From Desulfobacterium sp. (GTDB lineage: Bacteria; Desulfobacterota; Desulfobacteria; Desulfobacterales; Desulfobacteraceae): DNA of 64,000 bases. The stretch lies in contig JAQYWC010000066.1 in the NCBI GenBank assembly GCA_030145245.1, positions 38,680-102,679 of the forward strand, given 5' to 3'. This document shows positions 33,299 to 42,534 of this stretch, one piece after another. A model generated the notes under the pieces. The model was given only the letters and a program-made list of their open reading frames with translations, did not search any database and was not told the DNA's origin. Position 1 is the first letter of the stretch; the number at the start of each line of letters is the position of its first letter. Made by a program: the position numbers and the translations under genes.

Positions 33299-35530
33299 AT
33301 GGTAAAAAGACAAAAAAACAGCAGCCTTCCCAACCCTCCGGAGTGGGAACGGGCAAGACGAAAACGAGAGGGCGCCCTGATCCTTGCCATCCTTTTGGCA
33401 GTGGGGCTGCTCACCTATGCCGAGACAAAGATCACCGGCTTCGGGGCCAACTTCCCCGTGTCCAACACGGTGTTGATGTTCATCCTGATAAACACCAACC
33501 TCCTGCTGCTCCTTGCCCTCATCCTTCTGGTGTTCCGGAACCTTGCAAAACTTTACTATGAGAAGAAAAGCGGAATCCTCGGCACAAAGCTCAAAACCCG
33601 GCTTGTGGCCGCCTTTGTCACCCTGGCCCTGGTGCCAACCACCGTGCTGTTCTTTTTCTCCATCCACTTCATCAACACATCCATTGTGTTCTGGTTCAAC
33701 GCCCCGGTGGAACAGGCCCTTGACAACTCCCTCTCCGTCGGCCGGAAACTCTATGCCTATGTTGAGGACAAGAACCTCTTTTTTGCAAAACGGGCGGCAT
33801 TCCAGATCCACTCGAGGAACCTTCTGGCCCCGGAGAAAACCAAGGAGCTGAGCCGGTACGCCCAGGTGGTCCAGCGGGCCTTCAATCTCCACGGGGTGGA
33901 GGTGTACACACCCGATGCAAGAAGAACAACCCTGTCATTGGCAAAGGAGCTGAAAAACAGCTATTTCGGGATCCTCACCGGAGACGATCTCATGAAGATA
34001 CCAGAGGGCGAGACCTCAAGAACCCTCTCCGAGATCATCGATGCGGGAGAGAGCATACGGACCATCACCACCATCCCCTTTGGCTCCTCCCCGGACCGGA
34101 GCCAGGCGTTTCTGGTGATCACCGCGCTGATCTCTTCTGATCTGTCCCAGGATCTGGCCTCCATCTCCAGGGGGGCCGAAGAGTACCAGCAGCTCAAGAT
34201 GATCAAACGGCCGGTTCAGATCTCCAACTACATCGCCCTCTCCATTGTCGCACTTCTTGTGATCTTCTGTGCCGTGTGGTTTGGGTTTTACCTGGCAAAA
34301 TCCCTCACCATCCCCCTGATGAAGTTTGCCGAGGGCACCCAGCGGGTCACCCAGGGGGACCTTAACTACCAGATCGATTTCCAGTCCGACGACGAGCTCG
34401 GCACCCTGGTGGACTCGTTCAACTCCATGACAAAGCAGCTGGCCCTGGGCCGGGAAAAACTGGCCAGCTCTGAAAAGACCATGCGCCAGCAGAACATTGA
34501 GATCGAAAAAAGCCGGCAGTACATGGAGATCGTGCTTCGAAACATCTCGGCCGGGGTGATCTCGCTTTCAAGCACGGGAACCATCACCACCATCAACAAA
34601 GCTGCCGAAACCATGCTTGACATCAAGGCCGGGGAGACGTTGAACCGCAACTTCAGGGAGCTCCTCCGGGAGGATCACCTGGCCATCGCCAAGAAGATTG
34701 CCGACACCGTCTCCTTTGCATCGGACAACGTGGAGTTTCCCCTGTCCGTCACCATCAACGGCAGCCCCAGATACTTTGCCGTCCACTTCAACGCCCTGAA
34801 GAGCGATACCGGTGAAAATATCGGGGTGGTGATGGTGTTTGACGACCTGACCGAGCTTGAAAAAGCCCAGCGCATGGCTGCCTGGCGGGAAGTGGCAAGA
34901 AGAATCGCCCATGAGGTAAAAAACCCCCTCACCCCCATCAAGCTGTCGGCCCAGCGCCTCAAGCGCAAATACTCCAAAACCATCAACGAAGAGGTATTTG
35001 ACAAGTGCACGGAGATGATCGTGGTTCATGTGGACCTGATCCGCAACCTGGTCAATGAATTCGCAACCTTTGCAAAATTTCCCGACACCAACGCCCAGCC
35101 GTGCCGAATCGAGGGAATCCTCGACGAAACCGTGGCCCTCTACCAGGAGGGGCTTGAAAACGTCGAATTCCTCACCCAGGTGGCCCACAACCTTCCGGAG
35201 ATCAACCTGGACCGTCAGCAGATGAAGCAGGCATTTATCAACCTGTTTGACAACGCAGTGGCCGCCATCAACAAGCAGGGCACCATCACCGTCGACACCT
35301 CCTTTGACCCGATCCTGAAAATTGTCCGGGTGGAGGTTGCCGATAATGGAAAGGGAATATCAGACGAAGAGAAGACCCGGCTGTTTGAGCCCTACTTCTC
35401 CACCAAAAAATCCGGCATAGGCCTGGGCCTTGCCATCGTAAACTCAATCATTACCGATCACAAGGGAATGATAAGGGTACAGGACAACAAACCAACGGGA
35501 GCCCGTTTCATCATTGAGCTTCCGGCATAG
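33299..35530 (+). CDS. ntrY: NtrY-type membrane histidine kinase
   Basis: 743 residues. Several N-terminal membrane helices with a periplasmic part, HAMP domain (residues about 335-390, FYLAKSLTIPLMKFAEGT), PAS domain (about 410-520), His phosphorylation site RRIAHEVKNPLTPIKL (H538), and the ATPase blocks NLFDNAVAAIN, VADNGKGIS and GIGLGLAIVNSI. Topology and pairing with the next gene match the NtrY/NtrX system. Stimulus unknown; nitrogen control is not certain in this group. Confidence 0.92.
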   Translation: MVKRQKNSSLPNPPEWERARRKREGALILAILLAVGLLTYAETKITGFGANFPVSNTVLMFILINTNLLLLLALILLVFRNLAKLYYEKKSGILGTKLKTRLVAAFVTLALVPTTVLFFFSIHFINTSIVFWFNAPVEQALDNSLSVGRKLYAYVEDKNLFFAKRAAFQIHSRNLLAPEKTKELSRYAQVVQRAFNLHGVEVYTPDARRTTLSLAKELKNSYFGILTGDDLMKIPEGETSRTLSEIIDAGESIRTITTIPFGSSPDRSQAFLVITALISSDLSQDLASISRGAEEYQQLKMIKRPVQISNYIALSIVALLVIFCAVWFGFYLAKSLTIPLMKFAEGTQRVTQGDLNYQIDFQSDDELGTLVDSFNSMTKQLALGREKLASSEKTMRQQNIEIEKSRQYMEIVLRNISAGVISLSSTGTITTINKAAETMLDIKAGETLNRNFRELLREDHLAIAKKIADTVSFASDNVEFPLSVTINGSPRYFAVHFNALKSDTGENIGVVMVFDDLTELEKAQRMAAWREVARRIAHEVKNPLTPIKLSAQRLKRKYSKTINEEVFDKCTEMIVVHVDLIRNLVNEFATFAKFPDTNAQPCRIEGILDETVALYQEGLENVEFLTQVAHNLPEINLDRQQMKQAFINLFDNAVAAINKQGTITVDTSFDPILKIVRVEVADNGKGISDEEKTRLFEPYFSTKKSGIGLGLAIVNSIITDHKGMIRVQDNKPTGARFIIELPA

Positions 35531-35542
35531 ACAGGAGACAAC

Positions 35543-36895
35543 ATGTATCCAGCAGTATTAATCGTAGATGATGAAGCATCCATCATTGAATCCTTGGAGG
35601 GTATTCTTTCGGATGACGGGTTTGAAGTCTCCCACGCCTTCAACGGATATGAAGCCCTGAAAAAAATCGAGGCAGAATCACCGGACATCGTGCTTCTGGA
35701 CATCTGGATGCCGGGAATGGACGGCATTGAGACACTCAAGGAGATTAAAAAACAGTTCCCCAACCTGCCCGTGGTGATGATCACGGGCCACGGCACCATT
35801 GAGTCCGCCGTGGACGCGACAAAATCCGGGGCCTTTGATTTTCTGGAGAAGCCCCTGTCCATCGACAGGGTGATCGTGACCATCAACAACGCCCTCAACT
35901 TCCGGCGCCTTGAGGAGGAAAACCTCTACCTTCGAACAAAGACCATTCAGAAACACTCCATCAACGGGTTCAGCCCGGCGGTACAGGAACTCAACAAGGA
36001 GATCATGAACGCCGCCCCCTCCACTGCCTCCATTCTCATCACCGGGGAGCACGGAACCGGAAAAGAGCTTGTGGCAAGGACACTCCACCAGTTCAGTTCC
36101 CGCCCTGAAGAGCCGTTCATCATCGTCAACTGCGCCGCAATTCCCGAAGAGACCATTGACAGCGAACTGTTCGGCCATGAAAAGGGTGCCTTTCCCGGGG
36201 CTGCAGCAAAGAACAAGGGAAAATTTGAGCTGGCCTCCGGGGGCACCCTGTTCCTGGACGAGATCGGCGACATGAACCTCAAAACCCAGGCAAAAATTTT
36301 GCGGGCCCTTGAATCAAAAACCTTCCAGAGAATCGGTGGCGGACGCACCCTTAGCGTGGACCTGAGGATCATCGCGGCCACCAACAAAGATCTTGAGGCT
36401 GAGATCGCTGCCGGCAATTTCAGGGAGGAACTCTTTTACAGACTCAATGTAATTCCGGTGGCCGTGCCTGCCCTGCGGAACCGGAAAGAGGATATCCCCC
36501 TGCTCGTGGATATTTTTCTCAAGGCCGCGGCCCGGGAAAAAGCCGGAGGCCCCAAGGACATGGACAAAAAGGCCCTGGATCTCATGGCCGGCTATGAATG
36601 GCCGGGCAACGTCAGGGAACTCAAAAACCTTGTGGAACGGCTTGCCATCATGGTGGAACACGATACGATCCAAACCCGGGACATCCCTGTGCCCTACAAC
36701 CCTGGCAACGGGGACACCGCCAAGGAGAAACAGGCCGATCTTTTCTCCATGGACGATTGGGAAAAAGCCAGGAAAAAATTTGAACAGGAATTTTTCAAAC
36801 AGAAACTGGCAGAAGCCAAGGGAGAAATTGAGACCGCGGCCGCCAAGCTCGGCGTGGACCCCATTGATCTTGCAGCCAGGGTTCAGGACAAATAG
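35543..36895 (+). CDS. ntrX: NtrX-type response regulator with altered GAFTGA motif
   Basis: 450 residues. Receiver domain with phospho-Asp D53, AAA+ domain with Walker A GEHGTGKE (168-175) and Walker B GGTLFLDEIGD, and a short C-terminal Fis-like helix-turn-helix. The loop that contacts sigma-54 reads GAFPGA (215-220) instead of GAFTGA; the Thr is replaced by Pro. This argues against normal sigma-54 activation and for another mode of action. The kinase gene is 12 bp upstream. Confidence 0.92.
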   Translation: MYPAVLIVDDEASIIESLEGILSDDGFEVSHAFNGYEALKKIEAESPDIVLLDIWMPGMDGIETLKEIKKQFPNLPVVMITGHGTIESAVDATKSGAFDFLEKPLSIDRVIVTINNALNFRRLEEENLYLRTKTIQKHSINGFSPAVQELNKEIMNAAPSTASILITGEHGTGKELVARTLHQFSSRPEEPFIIVNCAAIPEETIDSELFGHEKGAFPGAAAKNKGKFELASGGTLFLDEIGDMNLKTQAKILRALESKTFQRIGGGRTLSVDLRIIAATNKDLEAEIAAGNFREELFYRLNVIPVAVPALRNRKEDIPLLVDIFLKAAAREKAGGPKDMDKKALDLMAGYEWPGNVRELKNLVERLAIMVEHDTIQTRDIPVPYNPGNGDTAKEKQADLFSMDDWEKARKKFEQEFFKQKLAEAKGEIETAAAKLGVDPIDLAARVQDK

Positions 36896-36896
36896 C

Positions 36897-37466
36897 ATGA
36901 GAATCATCAGCGGAAACTGCAAGGGCAGAAAACTTGTCACCCCCAATGGACGGGACACAAGACCCACGTCGGACCGGGTCAGGGAGTCAGTCTTCAACAT
37001 CATCTCCCAGGAAGTTACAGGAGCCAGGGTGCTTGACCTGTTTGCCGGCACCGGGGCTCTTGGCATGGAGGCTTTGAGCCGCAATGCCAAGTCAGCCCTG
37101 TTTGTGGAGAAAAGCCAGGAGGCCTGCGCCGTCATCAAAGAGAACATCAGCCTGTGCAGGCTTGAAGACTCGTCAACCGTTCTCTGCCACGACATCACCC
37201 AACAGATTCTTCCGGCCTGGGCAACCCAGGAGAAGTTCGACCTTGTCTTCATGGACCCCCCCTATGGCCAGGGCCTCATCGACACCGTGCTTGGGTCAGG
37301 GTCATTTATCGACATTCTGGCCGACCATGCCATCATTATTGCGGAACAATCCGTAAGGGAAAACCCCATACAACCGATTTCAACACTTGACATTCGCGAT
37401 CAAAGGAAATACGGAAAGACACTGATTACCTTTTTAACACTGAACCTGTCATGTGAAAGGGATTAA
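36897..37466 (+). CDS. rsmD: 16S rRNA (guanine(966)-N(2))-methyltransferase RsmD
   Basis: 189 residues from ATG 36897, one base after the ntrX stop. MRIISGNCKGRKL, RPTSDRVRESVFNII, SAM-binding VLDLFAGTGALGMEALSR and the catalytic MDPPYG are all present. Methylates G966 of 16S rRNA. Confidence 0.95.
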   Translation: MRIISGNCKGRKLVTPNGRDTRPTSDRVRESVFNIISQEVTGARVLDLFAGTGALGMEALSRNAKSALFVEKSQEACAVIKENISLCRLEDSSTVLCHDITQQILPAWATQEKFDLVFMDPPYGQGLIDTVLGSGSFIDILADHAIIIAEQSVRENPIQPISTLDIRDQRKYGKTLITFLTLNLSCERD

Positions 37467-37472
37467 CATTTC

Positions 37473-37976
37473 ATGGAAAAAAACCCCAAAATAGCAATCT
37501 ACCCCGGATCCTTTGATCCATTGACCAACGGCCATGTGGACATCATCGAACGGGCGCTGAAAATCTTTGACAAGGTGATTGTATCGGTGATGCACAATCC
37601 CAAGAAAAGCTCGCTTTTTTCCGTCCAGGAGCGGGTCGATATGATCCGGGATAGTATCGGGAAGAAAGCCAACCTTGAAGTTGACAGTTTTGACGGACTC
37701 CTGGTCGATTACACCCGGATGAAAAACGCCGTTGCCATCATCAGGGGCATGCGGGCCATTTCAGATTTTGAAAACGAATTCCAGATGGCATTGATGAACC
37801 GCCGCCTCAACCGGGATGTCCAGACCATCTTTCTGATGACCGGCTTAAGGTGGATCTTCACAAGCTCCTCCATCATCAAAGAAGTGGCAACATTTGGCGG
37901 GGACATCACCGGAATGGTTCCCCAACCGATCAAGCTCAAAATGCTGGAGAAATTTCCAGCCAGGAAAGAGAATTAG
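37473..37976 (+). CDS. coaD: Phosphopantetheine adenylyltransferase CoaD
   Basis: 167 residues. Nucleotidyltransferase motifs IAIYPGSFDPLTNGHVDII, IRGMRAISDFENEFQMA and the SSSIIKEVA end motif. Fourth step of CoA synthesis. rsmD-coaD is a common pair. Six bp from rsmD. Confidence 0.97.
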   Translation: MEKNPKIAIYPGSFDPLTNGHVDIIERALKIFDKVIVSVMHNPKKSSLFSVQERVDMIRDSIGKKANLEVDSFDGLLVDYTRMKNAVAIIRGMRAISDFENEFQMALMNRRLNRDVQTIFLMTGLRWIFTSSSIIKEVATFGGDITGMVPQPIKLKMLEKFPARKEN

Positions 37977-37977
37977 C

Positions 37978-38877
37978 ATGGATTTGTGGCAGCTGAAAGT
38001 GTTTACCAACGTGGTTGAGAAACGAAGCTTTTCCAAGGCCGCAGAGGCCATCCACCTTTCCCAGCCAACCGTTAGCAGCCACATCAAGGAGCTTGAAGAG
38101 CATTTTGGGTGTCGGCTCATGGACCGCCTTGGCAGGGAGACCGTTCCCACAAAAGCCGGCGAGATCCTCTTCTCCTATGCAAAAAAGCTGCTCCTGCTCC
38201 GGGATGAAGCGGAATCGGCCATCTCAGATTTCCAGGGCAAGATCCGGGGCCACCTGGTGGTCGGGGGCAGCACCATCCCATCCGGCTATATCCTGCCCAA
38301 GATGATCGCCCCCCTTGCCAAGGCGTTTTCCGAGGTATCCATCTCCCTTGTGGCAGGAGACACGGCAGAGATCATCGGTCAGGTCACCCAGGGAGAGATC
38401 GAAGTGGGAATAGTCGGGGCCAGGGTGGACAGCGGCCTGGTCAACCAGGAGAAACTGGTGGACGACGAGATGAAGCTGATCATTCCCTCCACCCACAAAT
38501 GGGCAGACCGGGACCAGGTGGAATGCGCCATGCTGTTCAACGAGCCCTTCCTTGCCAGGGAGCAGGGCTCCGGCACCTGGCGGTCCATCACACAAAGCAT
38601 GGAGACCGCAGGGTATAATCCGGAGAGACTGAACATCATTGCCACCATGGGCAACACGGCCTCGGTGATCCAGGCCGTCCTGGGCAATGCCGGCATCTCC
38701 ATCCTCTCAACCATTGCCGTGGCCGACCTTTTGGAATCGGGCCGGCTCAAGGCACTCACGGTCAAGGGCCTCGACCTAGGGAGAAGCTTCTACATCACCA
38801 CCCACGGCAAGCGAACCCTGTCCCCGCTTTCCAAGACCTTTATCAAGTTCATCAAAGAAAAATTTTCAGTGGATTAG
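37978..38877 (+). CDS. LysR-family transcription regulator
   Basis: 299 residues from ATG 37978, one base after the coaD stop. N-terminal winged helix (MDLWQLKVFTNVVEKRSFSKAAEAIHLSQPTVSSHI, here in two blocks) and a substrate-binding domain. The opening resembles LysR proteins that some anaerobes keep near selenium-metabolism genes; no such gene is in this window, so that link is a guess. Its stop overlaps the convergent cyclase gene by four bases. Confidence 0.85.
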   Translation: MDLWQLKVFTNVVEKRSFSKAAEAIHLSQPTVSSHIKELEEHFGCRLMDRLGRETVPTKAGEILFSYAKKLLLLRDEAESAISDFQGKIRGHLVVGGSTIPSGYILPKMIAPLAKAFSEVSISLVAGDTAEIIGQVTQGEIEVGIVGARVDSGLVNQEKLVDDEMKLIIPSTHKWADRDQVECAMLFNEPFLAREQGSGTWRSITQSMETAGYNPERLNIIATMGNTASVIQAVLGNAGISILSTIAVADLLESGRLKALTVKGLDLGRSFYITTHGKRTLSPLSKTFIKFIKEKFSVD

Positions 38878-40703
38878 CCCTCTTCGGCCCCAAACACCTC
38901 AACCCGGTCCCTTCCCCGGGATTTTGCCTGGTAAAGGGCCTTGTCCGCACATTCGATGAGCTCTTCCAGACACTGCCCCCGGGATGGTACCAGGGTGGCA
39001 AGGCCCATGCTCAAGGTCACCTTGGTACCAATGGAAGAGCCCTTGTGGGGGATATTCTCCTGGGCCAGGCGCCCCCTGATCTCCCGGGCAATGGCAAGGA
39101 CGCCGTCCCCAGGGGTGTTGGGAACAATGGCGGCAAACTCCTCTCCTCCGTACCGGGCCATAAGATCGGTGGATCGCTTGACCGAATCCTGGAGGACCCG
39201 GGCTACATGCTTGAGACACTCATCCCCCTTCTGGTGGCCGTAGGTGTCGTTGTACACCTTGAAATAATCGATATCCATCATGATGAGGGAGATGGGGTCG
39301 GCAGTGCGCATGGCCCGGTCCCACTCCCGTTGAAGCACCTCATCAAACCTGCGGCGGTTAGCCACCCCGGTGAGGCCGTCCTTGAACGACATGGCCCTGA
39401 GCCGTTTGTTGACCTTCTTGAGCTTTAAGGTGTAGGCATTGATCACCTTCTCATTTTTCAGGCGCTCATCCATCATTGCATTGGCCCCATGGGCAAGGGC
39501 CACAAACTCCTGGAAGCCGAGACCGGTAACATCGATCTTCTTGCCGGAAGAACCTGCCCCATGGAAAAAACGTTGAAACACGGCAAAATTCAGCTCGATC
39601 TGCACCCTGAAAAAATATCCCAGCAAAAACACGGCAACAGAGATAAAAAGGAGAAGCGTTCCCATCACAAAAAGCCCCTGGCGCGCCTCTATTCTCAGCT
39701 TGGTGATGCTTTTGGCGACATAGGCATCGACTTTCCCCATTCCCATGCCGATCCCCATGATCCAGCCCGATCCCCCATGTCTTCGGACATAGATCAATTT
39801 GGATTCAGTCTGGCCGGTTTCAACTATTTTGCCAGGAAGATCAACAAAAAAACCGTCCGGTTCCCGGATGGACCGTTCAAGGATCGTCCCTGACAACGAT
39901 GAATCCCTCTGTGTAAGTTCGGGAAAATTGTTCAGAAGTATCCTGCCCCTTTTGTCCATGGCAAAGGCATACTCACCGGTTCCCAGGAGGGTGGTCTCCA
40001 TAATCCCCAGGATTTCCGACTGCATCTCCTTTTTGATTTTATCAAGATCAGCTCCGGATCCGACAACCCAGTTCAAGGGCTTGACCAGTTTCACATATGC
40101 GATCTTGGGAAAATTCAACAGGTCGGGGCTGCCGAATTTGTCCCACTCGTACCGGTAAAACCCCTCCCCCTTTTTCAATGCGATATCGATCATCTCCCGG
40201 ACAACAGACTGCCCATTGGAATCGGTCAGTCCCAGGATGTTGTCGCCCTCACGATTGGGATCAGGGGGATAAACCTGGAGAACCCCGTCCGGGGAAAAGG
40301 CAAAATAGTAGCCGTCCCCGTCGCCGTAGCGGATGTTTCTCAGGATCTCCCTTTGAGAAAAGATATCGTCCTTTGATAAATCCGGGTTAAAACCTTGCCC
40401 TTTGATCCTGCCAAACATTACCTCAACCATTGAATCAAGGGCGTTGACCTGGGATTTGACCACCCATTTCACCCGTTTCTCAAGCCTGGACTCATAATAT
40501 TCGGCCGTTGAAAAAAAGGAGTCCATCCAGTGCCGGAGGTCCTGCTGGGTGTTTGAAAGGAACCGGTTCTCCAAGGCGTTGATCTCGTTCTCATACGCTT
40601 GATATTGATTGGATATGTACCAGATCCCCATGGGAGCGAGGACAAAGACAATACAGACCATTGCCACCCAGACCGGTATCTGGGTGATCCGTTTTTTTTC
40701 CAT
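38874..40703 (-). CDS. Membrane diguanylate cyclase with Cache sensor
   Basis: 609 residues. An N-terminal helix, then a periplasmic Cache region in two parts: the first contains YGDGDGYYFAFSPDGVLQVY, the second GTGEYAFAMDKRGRILLNNF. A second helix lies near residue 345. The GGDEF domain has an intact active site GGEEF (519-523) and an inhibitory RxxD site (RSTD, 510-513) at the right distance. It should make c-di-GMP in response to a small ligand, with product inhibition. Given the three pilus or secretion systems here, a surface-related role is plausible. Confidence 0.92.
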   Translation of the reverse strand: MEKKRITQIPVWVAMVCIVFVLAPMGIWYISNQYQAYENEINALENRFLSNTQQDLRHWMDSFFSTAEYYESRLEKRVKWVVKSQVNALDSMVEVMFGRIKGQGFNPDLSKDDIFSQREILRNIRYGDGDGYYFAFSPDGVLQVYPPDPNREGDNILGLTDSNGQSVVREMIDIALKKGEGFYRYEWDKFGSPDLLNFPKIAYVKLVKPLNWVVGSGADLDKIKKEMQSEILGIMETTLLGTGEYAFAMDKRGRILLNNFPELTQRDSSLSGTILERSIREPDGFFVDLPGKIVETGQTESKLIYVRRHGGSGWIMGIGMGMGKVDAYVAKSITKLRIEARQGLFVMGTLLLFISVAVFLLGYFFRVQIELNFAVFQRFFHGAGSSGKKIDVTGLGFQEFVALAHGANAMMDERLKNEKVINAYTLKLKKVNKRLRAMSFKDGLTGVANRRRFDEVLQREWDRAMRTADPISLIMMDIDYFKVYNDTYGHQKGDECLKHVARVLQDSVKRSTDLMARYGGEEFAAIVPNTPGDGVLAIAREIRGRLAQENIPHKGSSIGTKVTLSMGLATLVPSRGQCLEELIECADKALYQAKSRGRDRVEVFGAEEG

Positions 40704-40779
40704 GTCAGCCCTCCGCTGTCAGCTGTGGATGAATTCGACTCTTATGGATAGCAATGGCGACAAAAAACCAAAGGAGGTG

Positions 40780-41160
40780 TTAAAGCACTTTAATTCCAGG
40801 GCACTGCTTTGACAGCTCTTCCGGTTGGGTTCGAAAATGGTTCCAGAATGGAAAGGTCCTGCATTGAACCGGCCTGGCACCGTAGATCAGGCACCCTTGG
40901 CCAGGTTCCAGAAAAACACATAGATATTCGTCCCCTGAAACGATCTCCTTGATGGAGAAACGATTCCCGACCCGTTTAAAATAACGGTCCATGCCGTCAA
41001 TCACATTGATGTTCAACGTTTCGCAAATAGCTTGAATATCCCGCTGGGTGACCCAGATGTTTCCGGAAACACCCCTGCAGCAACGGCTGTTGCACTGTTC
41101 ACAGGCCTTGGGATCGAAACCGAAATCAAATCCCTGTTTTGTTACAAGATCCACATTCAC
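40780..41160 (-). CDS. YkgJ-type Cys-cluster protein
   Basis: 126 residues. CEQCNSRCCRG, GCLIYGARPVQCRTFPFW and KQC match the CxxCxxxCC..C..C pattern of the YkgJ family, thought to bind zinc or an iron-sulfur cluster. Starts with GTG at 41160 (AAGAAG upstream; a second GTG two codons later is possible). Function unknown. Confidence 0.82.
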   Translation of the reverse strand: MNVDLVTKQGFDFGFDPKACEQCNSRCCRGVSGNIWVTQRDIQAICETLNINVIDGMDRYFKRVGNRFSIKEIVSGDEYLCVFLEPGQGCLIYGARPVQCRTFPFWNHFRTQPEELSKQCPGIKVL

Positions 41161-41194
41161 ACTCTTCTTTAACTGCTTGTTTTATAGATAGTGG

Positions 41195-41776
41195 TCAGAA
41201 AAGATATTTCAAGGCCACAAATCCTGCAACCAGCAGCAGGGTAAACGCCGTGGCCAACAGGTTGAAATAGCTGTCGATGAACCGCTGTATCCCCGAACCG
41301 AACCAGTAGATCAAGCTTCCCAGAAGGGCGAACCTGAGGGTTCTGGAAACGGCAGAGGCGATCACGAACACCGGGAAGTTTACCCCGAATGCCCCGGCAG
41401 AGATAGTAAAAAGCTTATAGGGCAGCGGCGTAAACCCAGCAATGGAAACGGCCCAGGCATCGTATTTCTGATAAAGGGAGGAGATGTAGTCGACCTTGTC
41501 CCCAAGGCCGTAGAGCTCGATGATCCTGTCCCCGACAACCCCCATGAACTGCCAGCCGATGCAATAGCCCAGTACGCCCCCCAGGAGGGATCCGAGGCTG
41601 CAGACCGCAACAAATTTAAAGGCCTTTTTCGGGGCGCCCACGGCAAGGGCAATGAGCAGGACATCCGGAGGAATGGGAAAAAAGGACGACTCACAAAAGG
41701 CCAGGACAAACAGGGCCCAAGCGCCGCCGGGTCTCTCGGCCCAGCCAAGCACCCAGTCATAAAGCCGTTTGAGCAT
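41195..41776 (-). CDS. YqaA/DedA-family membrane protein
   Basis: 193 residues, membrane-spanning. FCESSFFPIPPDVLLIALAVG and the later GFTPLPYKLFTISAGAFGVN are the two half-motifs of the SNARE-associated/VTT family, YqaA branch. Relatives act in lipid scrambling or membrane homeostasis. Three bp after pcm. Confidence 0.88.
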   Translation of the reverse strand: MLKRLYDWVLGWAERPGGAWALFVLAFCESSFFPIPPDVLLIALAVGAPKKAFKFVAVCSLGSLLGGVLGYCIGWQFMGVVGDRIIELYGLGDKVDYISSLYQKYDAWAVSIAGFTPLPYKLFTISAGAFGVNFPVFVIASAVSRTLRFALLGSLIYWFGSGIQRFIDSYFNLLATAFTLLLVAGFVALKYLF

Positions 41777-41779
41777 GGA

Positions 41780-42436
41780 CTACTCCTTCCATCCGTGCTG
41801 TCCGATCAGTTTTACAAAGCGGCAGCCGCCAAGACTCTGGGTTACAATGCCGTCAGCGGTCTTCTCCACCCGGATCAACTCCTGGCTGAAGAGCCCTCCC
41901 ACCGGCATCACCAGCCTGCCGCCCACGGCAAGCTGATCGATCAGGGGCTGGGGAATTTTCTGACCGCCAGCCGTGACAATGATTGCGTCAAAAGGACTCT
42001 CCGCGTTCCACCCCTGGGTTCCGTCCGAGTACCTGGCAACGATATTATGGTACTTGAGTTGGTCAAACAGCTTCCTGGTTCTCATGAACAAGGTGTTGTT
42101 CCTCTCGATGGTATAAACCCGGAAAACAATTTCAGCCAGCACGGCGGCCTGATATCCCGATCCGGTTCCGATCTCAAGAACCCGCTCTTCGCCGGTGAGT
42201 TCAAGGGCCTGGGTCATCTCGGCAATGATATAGGGCTGGGAAATAGTCTGGGCTTCCCCAATGGGCAGGGGGAAATCCCCATAGGCGCTGTCTGTTAACG
42301 CCTCACTCACAAAAAGATGTCGCGGTATCCGGCCCATGGCGGCAAGCACCTTGGTATCGGTGATCCCCCTGGATATTAACTGCTTCTCAACCATCTCCCG
42401 TCGCCATCGCTCAAATTTTCTCTCTTCTTTGTTCAT
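41780..42436 (-). CDS. pcm: Protein-L-isoaspartate O-methyltransferase
   Basis: 218 residues from ATG 42436. Motifs RGITDTKVLAAMGRIPRHLF, YGDFPLPIGEAQTISQPYI and the SAM site VLEIGTGSGYQAAVLAE are characteristic. Repairs isoaspartyl residues. The frame stays open upstream to a GTG at 42517 and would add a hydrophobic, signal-like stretch; no ribosome site supports it, but export cannot be excluded. Confidence 0.93.
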   Translation of the reverse strand: MNKEERKFERWRREMVEKQLISRGITDTKVLAAMGRIPRHLFVSEALTDSAYGDFPLPIGEAQTISQPYIIAEMTQALELTGEERVLEIGTGSGYQAAVLAEIVFRVYTIERNNTLFMRTRKLFDQLKYHNIVARYSDGTQGWNAESPFDAIIVTAGGQKIPQPLIDQLAVGGRLVMPVGGLFSQELIRVEKTADGIVTQSLGGCRFVKLIGQHGWKE

Positions 42437-42534
42437 GGCACCCAGTTTATCAGCACACTTTGCATCAGTCAAGAAGATAGCAATGGCAATTATCACCTTG
42501 CTTTTTCCCAAAATCACGGTTATAGGAATTCCAT

